A stretch of 64,000 nt of DNA from Streptomyces tateyamensis (GCF_003205575.1 NZ_PYBW01000055.1:1-64000); one strand, 5' to 3'; positions 45,158 through 53,719 are shown, counted from the first letter of the stretch. Numbers and translations are program-made. Notes: generated by a model not told the origin, from the sequence alone.

Positions 45158-45188
45158 TTGACCTCAAGTTTAGTTGAGGCCCTACGGT
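45158..45188 (+). promoter_or_regulatory. SoxR box in an overlong 19-bp promoter spacer
   Basis: CCTCAAGTTTAGTTGAGG (45162-45179) is an 18-bp dyad close to the consensus SoxR box. On the plus strand it lies between TTGACC (45158-45163) and TACGGT (45183-45188), a 19-bp spacer. MerR-family activators need such overlong spacers, which they untwist. The promoter reads toward the ferredoxin gene. Confidence 0.85.
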
Positions 45189-45233
45189 CGGCTGCGCCAG
45201 CACGGCGAACAGACCGGAGAGGACCGCAGCCCG

Positions 45234-45557
45234 ATGACCTTTGTGATCGCCCTGCCCTGTGTGGACGTCAAGGACAAGGCCTGCCTGGAGGAGTGCCCCG
45301 TCGACTGCATCTACGAGGGACAGCGGATGCTCTACATCCACCCGGACGAGTGCATCGACTGCGGCGCCTGCGAGCCGGTCTGCCCGGTCGAGGCGATCTA
45401 CTTCGAGGACGACACTCCCCAGGAGTGGCGGCCCTTCACCACCGCGAACGCCGAGTTCTTCGACGACCTGGGCTCCCCGGGCGGCAGCGCGAAGCTCGGC
45501 CTGATCGAGCACGACCACCCGATGGTGGCGGCCCTGCCGGTCCAGGACCCCGTCTGA
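45234..45557 (+). CDS. fdxA: Seven-iron ferredoxin (3Fe-4S/4Fe-4S)
   Basis: A 107-residue ferredoxin with cysteines Cys9, Cys17, Cys21 and Cys25 in the first half and Cys40, Cys43, Cys46 and Cys50 in the second (ECIDCGACEPVCPVEAIYFEDD). The sequence CVDVKDKACLEECPVDCIYEG matches bacterial FdxA proteins. It transfers electrons at low potential. ATG at 45234 is preceded by GGAGAGGAC. Its promoter appears to be a SoxR target, so expression probably follows redox stress. It could serve the P450 in the window, but other partners are equally possible. Confidence 0.94.
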   Translation: MTFVIALPCVDVKDKACLEECPVDCIYEGQRMLYIHPDECIDCGACEPVCPVEAIYFEDDTPQEWRPFTTANAEFFDDLGSPGGSAKLGLIEHDHPMVAALPVQDPV

Positions 45558-45568
45558 CCGCAGCACGA

Positions 45569-45614
45569 ACGGGCCCGGTCGCGGTGGCGTGCACGCCACC
45601 GCGACCGGGCCCGT
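45569..45614. terminator. Bidirectional terminator between ferredoxin and glnA2
   Basis: A perfect 46-bp palindrome (23-bp arms, beginning ACGGGCCCGGTCGCGG) fills the gap between two convergent genes. It ends 17 nt before the glnA2 stop on the minus strand. Confidence 0.88.
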
Positions 45615-45631
45615 CGGGGATCGACCTGCGG

Positions 45632-46993
45632 TTACAGCACCTGGAGGTTCTTGCGCAGCTCGAAGGGGGTGACCTCGGAGCGGTACTCCTCCCACTCCTG
45701 CTTCTTGTTCCTGAGGAAGAAGTCGAAGACGTGCTCGCCCAGGGTCTCGGCGACCAGTTCGCTGCGCTGCATCAGGTCGATCGCCTCGCCGAGGTTCTGC
45801 GGCATCGGCTGGATGCCCATGGCGCGGCGCTCGGCGTCGGACAGCGCCCAGACGTCGTCGTCGGCGCCGGGCGGCAGCTCGTAGCCCTCCTCGATGCCCT
45901 TCAGGCCGGCCGCCAGGGTGACCGCGTAGGCCAGGTAGGGGTTGCAGCCGGTGTCCAGCGAGCGGACCTCGATCCGGGTGGAGCCCTGCTTGCCCGGCTT
46001 GTACATCGGCACCCGGATCAGCGCCGAGCGGTTGTTGTGGCCCCAGCAGATGTACGACGGGGCCTCGCCGCCCGCGCCGGCGGTGCGCTGCGAGCCGCCC
46101 CAGATCCGCTTGTAGGAGTTGACCCACTGGTTGGTCACCGCGGCGGTCTCGGCGGCGTGCTTGAGCAGGCCGGCGATGAAGGAGCGGCCGACCTTGGAGA
46201 GCTGGTACTCGGCGCCGGACTCGTGGAAGGCGTTGCGGTCGCCCTCGAAGAGCGAGACGTGGGTGTGCATCCCGGAGCCGGGGTGCTGGGAGAACGGCTT
46301 GGGCATGAAGCTGGCGTGCACGCCCTGCTCCAGCGCGACCTCCTTGGTGACCAGCCGGAAGGTCATGATGTTGTCCGCCGTGGACAGCGCGTCGGCGTAC
46401 CGCAGGTCGATCTCCTGCTGGCCCGGGGCGCCCTCGTGGTGCGAGAACTCCACCGAGATGCCCATCGACTCCAGGATGGTGATGGCCTGTCGGCGGAAGT
46501 CGTGGCCCACCCCGCGCGGGGTGTGGTCGAAGTAGCCGGACTGGTCGGCGGGCTCGGGCACGCTGCCGTCCCCGGGCAGGTTCTTCAGCAGGAAGAACTC
46601 GATCTCCGGGTGGGTGTAGAAGGTGAACCCCTGGGCGGAGGCCTTCTCCAGGGTGCGCTTGAGCACGTACCGCGGGTCGGCGAAGGACGGCGAGCCGTCC
46701 GGCATCAGGATGTCGCAGAACATCCGCGCGGTACCCGGGGTCTCCGAACGCCAGGGCAGTATCTGGAAGGTGGTCGGGTCCGGCTTGGCGATCATGTCCG
46801 ACTCGTAGACCCGGGCGAAGCCCTCGATCGCCGAACCGTCGAAGCCGATGCCCTCCTCGAACGCCTGCTCCAGCTCGGCCGGCGCCACCGCCACCGACTT
46901 CAGGAACCCCAGCACGTCGGTGAACCACAGCCGGACGAACCGGATGTCACGCTCTTCGAGCGTACGAAGCACGAACTCCTGCTGCTTGCCCAT
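45632..46993 (-). CDS. glnA2: Glutamine synthetase-like enzyme GlnA2
   Basis: A 453-residue GS-fold protein. It starts EFVLRTLEERDIRFVRLWFTDVLGFLKSV and has GIGFDGSAIEGFARV, the glutamate-site EIEFFLLKN and the GSGMHTHVSL metal motif. The loop where GlnA has the adenylylated Tyr reads DDDVWALSDAE with Trp382 (Gln[11 protein letters not shown]). So it cannot be adenylylated by GlnE at that site. Homologous GlnA2 proteins are reported as gamma-glutamylpolyamine synthetases rather than true glutamine synthetases; that assignment is by family. ATG at 46993 has GAGGTGAG upstream. It converges with the ferredoxin gene. Confidence 0.93.
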   Translation of the reverse strand: MGKQQEFVLRTLEERDIRFVRLWFTDVLGFLKSVAVAPAELEQAFEEGIGFDGSAIEGFARVYESDMIAKPDPTTFQILPWRSETPGTARMFCDILMPDGSPSFADPRYVLKRTLEKASAQGFTFYTHPEIEFFLLKNLPGDGSVPEPADQSGYFDHTPRGVGHDFRRQAITILESMGISVEFSHHEGAPGQQEIDLRYADALSTADNIMTFRLVTKEVALEQGVHASFMPKPFSQHPGSGMHTHVSLFEGDRNAFHESGAEYQLSKVGRSFIAGLLKHAAETAAVTNQWVNSYKRIWGGSQRTAGAGGEAPSYICWGHNNRSALIRVPMYKPGKQGSTRIEVRSLDTGCNPYLAYAVTLAAGLKGIEEGYELPPGADDDVWALSDAERRAMGIQPMPQNLGEAIDLMQRSELVAETLGEHVFDFFLRNKKQEWEEYRSEVTPFELRKNLQVL

Positions 46994-47123
46994 GGGGACA
47001 GTCTCACCTCTGCTCTTTACGTTCGTGTTACGCACCACGCCGCCCTCGTCGGACGGTCCGTCGGATGTGCGAACGACTGGTGCCCATCATCCACCCGGAC
47101 CCCCATAGCGTCAGAACGACGAT

Positions 47124-47129
47124 TAGACT
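47124..47129 (+). promoter_or_regulatory. -10 box TAGACT of a leaderless nadE transcript
   Basis: TAGACT lies 6 nt before the nadE ATG at 47136. The same hexamer and spacing occur before the methionine aminopeptidase gene at 63160. Confidence 0.5.
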
Positions 47130-47135
47130 GCGGGC

Positions 47136-48866
47136 ATGGCGAACCTGCGACTTGCCCTGGCCCAGACCGACCCCCGGGTCGGCGACATCGCCCACAACCG
47201 CGAGCAGGTGATCAGCTGGTCCAAGCGGGCCGTGGCAGCCGGTGCCCGGCTGGTCGCCTTCCCGGAGATGTCCCTGACCGGGTACCCGGTGGAGGACCTG
47301 GCGCTGCGCGCCTCCTTCGTCGAGGCCTCCCGGGCGGCCCTGGTCGAGCTGGCCGAGCTGCTGGCCGCCGAGGGGGCGGGCGAGACGCCGGTGGTGGTCG
47401 GCTACCTGGGCCGCTCGCCACGCACCGGCGCGCCGCAGAACTGCGCCGCGGTGCTGCACCGCGGCCGGGTCGCCACCCGGTTCGCCAAGCACTTCCTGCC
47501 CAACTACGGCGTCTTCGACGAGTACCGGTACTTCGAGCCGGGCGACCAGCTGCCGGTGCTGCGCCTGGACGGGGTGGACGTGGCGCTGGCCATCTGCGAG
47601 GACATCTGGCAGGAGGGCGGCCGGGTGGCGGCGGCCGGCCAGGCCGGTGCCGGGCTGCTGCTGACCCTCAACGGCTCGCCCTACGAGCGGGACAAGGACG
47701 ACCAGCGGCTCGAACTGGTCCGCCGCCGGGCCGCCGAGGCGGGCTGCGCGCTGGCCTACCTCAACATGGTCGGCGGCCAGGACGAGCTGGTCTTCGACGG
47801 CGACTCGGTGGTGGTGGACGCGGCCGGCCGGGTGCTGGCCCGCGGCCCGCAGTTCGAGGAGAGCCTGCTGGTCCTGGACCTGGAGCTGCCGCAGGCGCAC
47901 AGCGAGCTGGTGGACGGCACGGTGCTGGCCGACGGCCTGGCCCTGGTCCGGGTGGACCTGGGCGGCGCCCCCGCGCCCGCGCCCGCCGAGCCGCTCGTCC
48001 CGGCCCCGGCGCCGCGGCTGGACGACCTGGCCGAGGTGTACACCGCGCTGGTCACCGGCACCCGCGCCTACGTGCGCAAGAACGGCTTCGAGTCGGTGCT
48101 GATCGGCCTTTCGGGCGGGATCGACTCGGCGCTGGTGGCGGCCGTCGCGGTGGACGCGATCGGCGCCGAGCACGTGCACTGCGTCTCGATGCCCAGCCGC
48201 TACTCCTCCCAGCACTCCAAGGACGACGCGGCCGAGCTGGCCCGGCGCACCGGGCTGAACTTCCGCACCGTGTCGATCGCCCCGATGTTCGACGCCTACC
48301 TGGGCGCGGTGGAACTGACCGGGCTGGCCGAGGAGAACCTGCAGTCCCGGCTGCGCGGCACGCTGCTGATGGCGATCTCCAACCAGGAGGGCCACCTGGT
48401 GCTGGCCCCGGGCAACAAGAGCGAGCTGGCGGTGGGCTACTCCACCCTGTACGGCGACTCGGTGGGCGCCTTCGGCCCGATCAAGGACGTCTACAAGACG
48501 CTCGTCTTCGAGCTGGCCGCCTGGCGCAACGCGGTGGCCGCCGAGCGCGGCGAGCTGCCGCCGATCCCGGAGCACACCATCCTCAAGCCGCCCAGTGCCG
48601 AGCTGCGGCCGGACCAGGTGGACACCGACTCGCTGCCCGACTACCCGCTGCTGGACGCGGTGCTGACCCGGTACGTGGAGGGCGACCGGGGCCGGGACGC
48701 GATCGTGGCCGAGGGCTACCCGGCGGACGTGGTGGACCGGGTGGTGCGGCTGGTGGACGTCGCGGAGTACAAGCGCCGGCAGTACCCGCCGGGCCCGAAG
48801 GTCTCGCCGAAGAACTTCGGCCGGGACCGCCGACTGCCGATCACCAACGCCTGGCGCCGAGGCTGA
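47136..48866 (+). CDS. nadE: Glutamine-dependent NAD+ synthase
   Basis: Converts nicotinic acid adenine dinucleotide to NAD+ with glutamine as nitrogen donor. The 576-residue protein has an N-terminal nitrilase-type glutaminase domain with catalytic Glu in VAFPEMSLTGYP, Lys in AKHFLPNYGVFDE and Cys in LAICEDIWQEGG. The C-terminal ATP-pyrophosphatase domain has IGLSGGIDSALVAAV (P-loop, near residue 325) and LAPGNKSELAVGYSTLYGD. Both active sites are intact. The start is supported by a TAGACT box 6 nt upstream. It diverges from glnA2 with a 142-bp gap, and its product links to the glutamine pool. Confidence 0.97.
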   Translation: MANLRLALAQTDPRVGDIAHNREQVISWSKRAVAAGARLVAFPEMSLTGYPVEDLALRASFVEASRAALVELAELLAAEGAGETPVVVGYLGRSPRTGAPQNCAAVLHRGRVATRFAKHFLPNYGVFDEYRYFEPGDQLPVLRLDGVDVALAICEDIWQEGGRVAAAGQAGAGLLLTLNGSPYERDKDDQRLELVRRRAAEAGCALAYLNMVGGQDELVFDGDSVVVDAAGRVLARGPQFEESLLVLDLELPQAHSELVDGTVLADGLALVRVDLGGAPAPAPAEPLVPAPAPRLDDLAEVYTALVTGTRAYVRKNGFESVLIGLSGGIDSALVAAVAVDAIGAEHVHCVSMPSRYSSQHSKDDAAELARRTGLNFRTVSIAPMFDAYLGAVELTGLAEENLQSRLRGTLLMAISNQEGHLVLAPGNKSELAVGYSTLYGDSVGAFGPIKDVYKTLVFELAAWRNAVAAERGELPPIPEHTILKPPSAELRPDQVDTDSLPDYPLLDAVLTRYVEGDRGRDAIVAEGYPADVVDRVVRLVDVAEYKRRQYPPGPKVSPKNFGRDRRLPITNAWRRG

Positions 48867-48908
48867 CCGGGCCTCGGCCGACCTGCCACCGGCCGAGGCC
48901 CGGTCAGC
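48862..48908. terminator. Bidirectional terminator between nadE and the EEP gene
   Basis: A perfect 18-bp inverted repeat (GCTGACCGGGCCTCGGCC and complement) with an 11-nt loop, starting inside the nadE stop codon. It lies between convergent genes. Confidence 0.85.
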
Positions 48909-48933
48909 CGAGGCCCCGTCAGCCGACGGGCGG

Positions 48934-50043
48934 TCAGCGGTGGTACTGGTAGGCGGCGGCGATCGCCCGGTGGTCGCTGCCGTCGGCCGGCAGCACCCAG
49001 GAGTCGGTCGGCTTCATGCCCCGGCTCATGATCTGGTCGATCCGGGCCATCGGGAAGTCGGCCGGCCAGGAGAACCCGAAGCCGGAGCCGGCCGAGCCCT
49101 GGGCCGAGCGCAGCTGCGCGGTGACCGGGGCCAGGCTGCGGTCGTTCATGGTGCCGTTCAGGTCGCCGAGCAGCAGCACCTGGGCCAGCGGCTCGGCGGC
49201 CACCGCCTGCCCGAGCGCCTGGGCGCTGGCGTCGCGCTGCCCGGCGGTGAAGCCGTCGTCGAACTTCACCCGGACCGAGGGCAGGTGCGCCACGTACACC
49301 GCCAGCGGGCCCTGCGGGGTGGCCACCTGGGTGCGGAAGGCGCGGGTCCAGCCGATCCTGATGTCCACCACCCGGGTGTCCCCGACCGGGTAGGCGGACC
49401 ACAGGCCCACCGTGCCCTCCACCACGTGGTACGGGTACTTGGCGGCCAGGCCCGCCGTGTAGGCGGGCAGCGCCGTGCCGGTCAGTTCCTCCAGCGCCAC
49501 CAGCTTGGCCCCGGAGCCGTTGAGCAGTCGCAGCGTGCCGGGCATGTCGGAGTTGTCCGCGGCCACGTTGTGGTTGAGCACGGTGAAGCTTGAACTGCCA
49601 CGGGCGCCCGGGCCGCTGCTCTTGTCGGTGAGCAGGCTGCCGAAGAGCAGGAACCAGAGCGTGGTCGGCACCAGCAGCGCGACCAGCGCGGTGGCCGAGC
49701 GGCGGCCCAGGGCCGGCACGAGCAGGACCGGCACGCCCAGGCCCAGCCACGGCAGGAAGGTCTCCAGCAGGCTGCCCAGGTTGCCGAAGGTGTTGGGCAG
49801 CGTGCGGTGGCAGCCGAGCAGCAGGGCCAGCAGCAGCGCCGCCCCGGCGAGCACCCAGCCGCGCCGCCAGGTGGTGCTGCCCCGGCGGTCCCGGCCCCAG
49901 GTCCAGCGGCCGGGCGCGGCCGACTCGCCGGGCCCCGGCGGCGCGGCGCCGTCGGCTGCGGCGCCGTCGGCTGCGGCGCCGTCGGCTGCGGCGCCGTCGG
50001 CTGCGGCGCCGTCGGCCGCGGTTGCCTCGTGGGCCTGGGTCAT
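48934..50043 (-). CDS. Membrane-anchored endonuclease/exonuclease/phosphatase family protein
   Basis: A 369-residue protein. A repetitive N-terminus (AADGA repeats) precedes three transmembrane helices (about residues 65-85, 98-115 and 120-140: WVLAGAALLLALLLGC, LPWLGLGVPVLLVPAL). The EEP domain follows outside the membrane: FTVLNHNVAADNSD, VALEELTG, the metal and catalytic LLLGDLNGTMNDRS, and the closing GSDHRAIAA. It may hydrolyse a phosphodiester or phospholipid; substrate is unknown. The start at 50043 is ATG. It is downstream of, and codirectional with, a TetR gene. Confidence 0.86.
   Translation of the reverse strand: MTQAHEATAADGAAADGAAADGAAADGAAADGAAPPGPGESAAPGRWTWGRDRRGSTTWRRGWVLAGAALLLALLLGCHRTLPNTFGNLGSLLETFLPWLGLGVPVLLVPALGRRSATALVALLVPTTLWFLLFGSLLTDKSSGPGARGSSSFTVLNHNVAADNSDMPGTLRLLNGSGAKLVALEELTGTALPAYTAGLAAKYPYHVVEGTVGLWSAYPVGDTRVVDIRIGWTRAFRTQVATPQGPLAVYVAHLPSVRVKFDDGFTAGQRDASAQALGQAVAAEPLAQVLLLGDLNGTMNDRSLAPVTAQLRSAQGSAGSGFGFSWPADFPMARIDQIMSRGMKPTDSWVLPADGSDHRAIAAAYQYHR
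49951..50010. repeat. Four tandem 15-bp repeats
   Basis: GTCGGCTGCGGCGCC is repeated four times without a mismatch (49951-50010), with a degenerate fifth copy. On the minus strand it encodes DGAAA repeats at the N-terminus of the EEP protein. It is prone to length change. Confidence 0.9.
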
Positions 50044-50117
50044 TCGGGGATCCCCCTGCTGCTCGCCGTCACGGTCGGTGCCGGGCGGATTGTCCCGTCA
50101 TGTTGGGATTTTTCCGC

Positions 50118-50828
50118 TCAGCCTATGCCGGTACGGACGCCCGGGTGGGGGTGCGGGGTTCCCGCTTGGGCCGGTTCGGTGACCTCGGGGCCGGGACCGC
50201 GCAGTCCCTCCAGCAGGGTGTCGACGATCCGGGCCGACAGCTCGGGGTCGTCCAGCGGGGAGTCGTCGTAGATCACCGAGCGCAGCAGCATCGGGCCGAC
50301 CAGCATCTCGGCGAAGAGCACCGGGTCCACGTCCGAGCGGAACTCGCCGCTGGCCATGCCGCGCCGGACCACCTCCCAGAGCAGCACCCGGCGCTCGTGG
50401 ATCACCCGGTCGTAGTAGATCGCCTTGAGGCCGGGCAGCTGGTGCAGCTGCTCCAGCGCGACCTTGAGCACCCAGCGGGAGCGCTTGGCCAGGCCGCGCC
50501 GGCGCATGTGGTCGATCAGCACGATCACGTCGTCGCGCGCGCTGATCCCGGCCAGCGGCGGGGTGGGCTCCTCCAGCCGGGCGATCACGTCGACCAGCAG
50601 CGCCTCCTTGTTGGGCCAGCGCCGGTAGATGGTGGCCTTGCCGACCCCGGCGGCCTGCGCGATGCCCTCGATGGTCAGGTCCGCCAGGCTGCCGCCCTCG
50701 GTCATCTGGCGCACCACCGCGTCGCAGATGGCCTTCTCGGCCGCCTCGGAACGAGGGCGCCCCCGCCGGGGCGCCGCGCACGGCGGCTCCTCGGCGGGGG
50801 CCAGGATCGGGGTCTGTTCGGCTGCCAT
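50118..50828 (-). CDS. TetR family transcriptional regulator
   Basis: A 236-residue TetR-type repressor. The N-terminal HTH is GRPRSEAAEKAICDAVVRQMTEG ... LTIEGIAQAAGVGKATIYRRWPNKEALLVDVIA. The C-terminal ligand domain (AIYYDRVIHERRVLLWEVVRRGMASGEF) has a TetR_C pattern seen in drug-exporter regulators. It sits 23 nt downstream of the MFS exporter on the same strand, so the two probably form an operon that the TetR protein represses. Palindromes upstream of the exporter are candidate operators. ATG at 50828. Confidence 0.92.
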   Translation of the reverse strand: MAAEQTPILAPAEEPPCAAPRRGRPRSEAAEKAICDAVVRQMTEGGSLADLTIEGIAQAAGVGKATIYRRWPNKEALLVDVIARLEEPTPPLAGISARDDVIVLIDHMRRRGLAKRSRWVLKVALEQLHQLPGLKAIYYDRVIHERRVLLWEVVRRGMASGEFRSDVDPVLFAEMLVGPMLLRSVIYDDSPLDDPELSARIVDTLLEGLRGPGPEVTEPAQAGTPHPHPGVRTGIG

Positions 50829-50851
50829 GGCCCTATTCTCCTTCGCCAAGA

Positions 50852-52453
50852 TCAGGCCTTGGCCGAGGGGACCGGCTCGGCGGCGTCCGCCGGGGCCGGG
50901 GCGGCCGGGACGGCGCCCTTGCCGGGCAGGAAGAGCCAGGCCAGCAGCGCACCCGCCACGGTGATCACCGCGGACAGGCCCGCCACCACGTGCATCGCGT
51001 GGATGAACGACTCGTAGGCGGGCTGGACCAGCGCCTGGCCCTTCGGTCCGGCCTGCCCGGCCACCGCCAGGGTGGCCTCCAGCGACTCGCCGGCCTTGTC
51101 CCGGGCCGCGGCCGGCAGCGTGGAGAGCTTGTCCGAGATCCCGTCGCGGTAGACGGTGGAGAGCACCGCGCCCAGCACCGCGACCCCCAGCGAGCCGCCG
51201 ACCTGCCGGAAGGTGTTGTTGATCGCCGAGCCGGCGCCGGCCTTCTCGCGCGGCAGCGAGCCCATGATCGCCACCGTCACCGGCGGCATCACGTGCGCCA
51301 TGCCGGTGCCCATCACGAAGCCGGTCACCTCCAGCACCCAGATCGGGGTGGTCTGACCCAGCAGCAGGTAGCCGGCGAAGGCGACGGCGATCAGCGCCAT
51401 GCCGCCGGTGCAGGTGGCCCGCACGCCGAGCTTGTCCACCACCAGCCGGGCCCTGGGCGCGAACGCCATCTGGGCCACCGCCAGCGGCAGCATCAGCGCG
51501 CCGGAGGCCAGCGCGGAGTAGCCGCGCACGCCCTGGGTGTAGAAGACGCCGAAGAACGAGACGCCCATCAGCGCGAAGAAGACCACGCCGACCACCGCCA
51601 CCGAGGTGGAGAAGACCCGGTTGCGGAACCAGCTGATGTCCAGCGCCGGGGCACTGACCCGCTTCTCGTAGAGCACGAAGGCGGCCAGGGCGAGCACGCC
51701 GACCAGCACCGGCACCCAGGCCTGCGCCTTGGTGAAGTCGGCCAGCTCGCCGCCCTTGATGATGCCGTAGATCAGCGCGACCAGGCCGACGATGGACAGC
51801 AGCACGCCGACCGGGTCCAGCTTGCCGGGGCGGGGGTCCCTGGAGTCCGGGACCAGGACGAACATCGCCACCAGCGCGACGGCCACGATCGGCACGTTGA
51901 TCAGGAAGACCGAGCCCCACCAGAAGTGCTCGATCAGCAGGCCGCCGGTGATCGGGCCGATCGCGATCGCCAGGCCCACCGCACCGGCCCAGATGCCGAT
52001 CGCCTTGGGCTGCTCCTTGCGCTCGAAGACGTTCATGATGATGGCCAGCGTGGCCGGCATCACGAAGGCGCCGCCCAGGCCCATCACCGCGCGGTAGCCG
52101 ATCAGCTGGTCGGGGCTGGTGGCCAGCGCCGAGAGCAGCGAGCCGAGGCCGAACACCAGCATGCCGCCGAGCAGCGCCTTCTTGCGGCCGAACCGGTCGC
52201 CCAGCAGCCCGGCGGTGAACAGCAGGCCGGCGAAGACCAGGGTGTAGGAGTTGATCGCCCACTCGAGGTCGCTCTGGGTGGCGCCCAGGCCGATCGGCTT
52301 CGGGGTCGCGATGGTCTTCATCGCGACGTTGAGGATCGAGTTGTCCAGGACGACCACCAGCAGCGCCAGGATCAGCGTGCCGAGGATCGCCCAGCGGCGG
52401 CGGTGGATCGCGTCCGGCACGCGTGGTGCCGTGTCGGGTGTTGCGGTGGTCAT
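50852..52453 (-). CDS. MFS exporter, DHA2 family (EmrB/QacA type)
   Basis: A 533-residue 14-helix exporter. It has motif C ([19 protein letters not shown]) and the typical [32 protein letters not shown]. The loop [14 protein letters not shown] is motif A. The protein is complete, unlike the two MFS remnants at 18.9-20.3 kb. It probably exports drugs or toxic compounds by proton antiport. It lies directly upstream of the TetR gene. ATG at 52453; the upstream interval holds two inverted repeats that may be TetR operators. Confidence 0.93.
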   Translation of the reverse strand: MTTATPDTAPRVPDAIHRRRWAILGTLILALLVVVLDNSILNVAMKTIATPKPIGLGATQSDLEWAINSYTLVFAGLLFTAGLLGDRFGRKKALLGGMLVFGLGSLLSALATSPDQLIGYRAVMGLGGAFVMPATLAIIMNVFERKEQPKAIGIWAGAVGLAIAIGPITGGLLIEHFWWGSVFLINVPIVAVALVAMFVLVPDSRDPRPGKLDPVGVLLSIVGLVALIYGIIKGGELADFTKAQAWVPVLVGVLALAAFVLYEKRVSAPALDISWFRNRVFSTSVAVVGVVFFALMGVSFFGVFYTQGVRGYSALASGALMLPLAVAQMAFAPRARLVVDKLGVRATCTGGMALIAVAFAGYLLLGQTTPIWVLEVTGFVMGTGMAHVMPPVTVAIMGSLPREKAGAGSAINNTFRQVGGSLGVAVLGAVLSTVYRDGISDKLSTLPAAARDKAGESLEATLAVAGQAGPKGQALVQPAYESFIHAMHVVAGLSAVITVAGALLAWLFLPGKGAVPAAPAPADAAEPVPSAKA

Positions 52454-52505
52454 GCGTCTGTTCCCGTCCGTACGAGGAGGTGCTGGCGGCTGACGGGATC
52501 ATGTC

Positions 52506-52523
52506 CGAGACGGGAGCGTCTCG
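52506..52523. promoter_or_regulatory. Inverted repeat CGAGACG-N4-CGTCTCG upstream of the MFS gene
   Basis: A perfect 7-bp repeat with a 4-nt spacer, about 55 nt upstream of the exporter ATG. It is a candidate TetR operator. Confidence 0.5.
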
Positions 52524-52555
52524 AAATCCCCCGGCGCCGACTCTACTCGCTTTTA

Positions 52556-52578
52556 CGATACGAGACGTACCCGTATCG
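52556..52578. promoter_or_regulatory. Inverted repeat CGATACG-N9-CGTATCG upstream of the MFS gene
   Basis: A perfect 7-bp repeat with a 9-nt spacer in an AT-richer stretch about 105 nt upstream of the exporter. On the minus strand it overlaps TTGCGA and TATCGT, possible -35 and -10 boxes. It is the better TetR operator candidate. Confidence 0.6.
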
Positions 52579-52734
52579 CAAAGTCTGGGCAAAGCTCCCC
52601 CGGCACGGCCGGAGCCCGGGAGGTGCTTTGCGGCGTCGGCGTCTTTGCGCGGACGGCGGGCCGTGCAAGCATGGACGCAGATCCGGGGACGCCGTACGGC
52701 GCCACGAGACCACGACGCATCAGGAGCCTGTTCG

Positions 52735-53613
52735 ATGAACGCTTCTCAGTCTTCGCCTGCCCCCACCGCCGCCAAGCCGGCCGAGGGGCACTCCCTGTAC
52801 GGCGGAGTCACCAACCGCCGGGTGACCGTCCGCGACCTGGCCGCGGCCAAGCAGCGCGGGGAGCGGTGGGCCATGCTCACCGCCTACGACGCCCTGACCG
52901 CCAACGTCTTCGACCAGGCCGGGATCCCGGTCCTGCTGGTCGGCGACTCGGCGGGCAACTGCCACCTCGGCTACGAGACCACGGTGCCGGTCACCATGGA
53001 CGAGATGGTGATGCTCTCGGCCGCCGTGGTGCGCGGCACCGAGCGCGCCCTGGTGATCGGCGACATGCCGTTCGGCTCCTACCAGGAGTCCCCCGCGCAG
53101 GCCCTGCGCAACGCCGCCCGGCTGATGAAGGAGGCCGGTGTGCACGCGGTCAAGCTGGAGGGCGGCGAGCGCAGCGCCCGCACCATCGAGTTGCTCACCG
53201 AGGCCGGCGTGCCGGTGATGGCGCACATCGGCCTGACCCCGCAGTCGGTGCACGCCCTGGGCGGCTACCCGGTGCAGGGCCGCGGCGACGAGGCGGCGCA
53301 CAAGCTGCAGCGCGACGCCAAGGCGGTGCAGCAGGCCGGCGCCTTCGCCGTGGTGCTGGAGGCGGTGCCGGCCGAACTCGCCGCACAGGTCAGCGAGTCG
53401 CTGGCGGTGCCGACCGTCGGCATCGGCGCCGGGGCCGGCTGCGACGCCCAGGTGCTGGTCTGGACCGACATGGCCGGGATGACGGCCGGCCGGGTGCCGA
53501 AGTTCGTCAAGCAGTACGCCGACCTGCGCGCGGTGCTGGGCCAGGCCGCCCGCGAGTACGCCGACGAGGTGCGCGAGGGCAGCTTCCCGGCGCCCGAGCA
53601 CACCTTCAAGTAG
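52735..53613 (+). CDS. panB: 3-Methyl-2-oxobutanoate hydroxymethyltransferase
   Basis: First enzyme of pantothenate and CoA synthesis; adds a hydroxymethyl group from methylene-tetrahydrofolate to ketoisovalerate. The 292-residue protein has [58 protein letters not shown] and GGYPVQGRG motifs, with the catalytic Glu in [11 protein letters not shown]. An N-terminal disordered extension of about 25 residues is present. ATG at 52735 has AGGAG upstream. A perfect hairpin terminator follows. Its place near glnA2 and nadE matches the actinobacterial gene order I recall. Confidence 0.97.
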   Translation: MNASQSSPAPTAAKPAEGHSLYGGVTNRRVTVRDLAAAKQRGERWAMLTAYDALTANVFDQAGIPVLLVGDSAGNCHLGYETTVPVTMDEMVMLSAAVVRGTERALVIGDMPFGSYQESPAQALRNAARLMKEAGVHAVKLEGGERSARTIELLTEAGVPVMAHIGLTPQSVHALGGYPVQGRGDEAAHKLQRDAKAVQQAGAFAVVLEAVPAELAAQVSESLAVPTVGIGAGAGCDAQVLVWTDMAGMTAGRVPKFVKQYADLRAVLGQAAREYADEVREGSFPAPEHTFK

Positions 53614-53650
53614 GCCGAGGCAGCCCGTGACAGCGGGCTGACAGCCGTCT

Positions 53651-53684
53651 GACAGCGGACCGGTGGCGACGCCGGTCCGCTGTC
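53651..53684 (+). terminator. Terminator of panB
   Basis: A perfect 13-bp inverted repeat (GACAGCGGACCGG and complement) with an 8-nt loop, 38 nt after the panB stop codon. Confidence 0.8.
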
Positions 53685-53707
53685 GGCGTCCTGACGGCGG
53701 CCCCGGG

Positions 53708-53713
53708 CAGTCT
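53708..53713 (+). promoter_or_regulatory. -10-like box CAGTCT of a leaderless start
   Basis: CAGTCT is followed by 6 nt and then the ATG of the exporter ATPase gene at 53720. No ribosome-binding site intervenes. Confidence 0.35.
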
Positions 53714-53719
53714 GGACGC

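Noticed and set aside
46994-47060. GlnR-like half-sites (GTAAC, GTAAA) upstream of glnA2
   Set aside because: Only one clean half-site and a poor second one; there is nothing like the four-site array before glnA.
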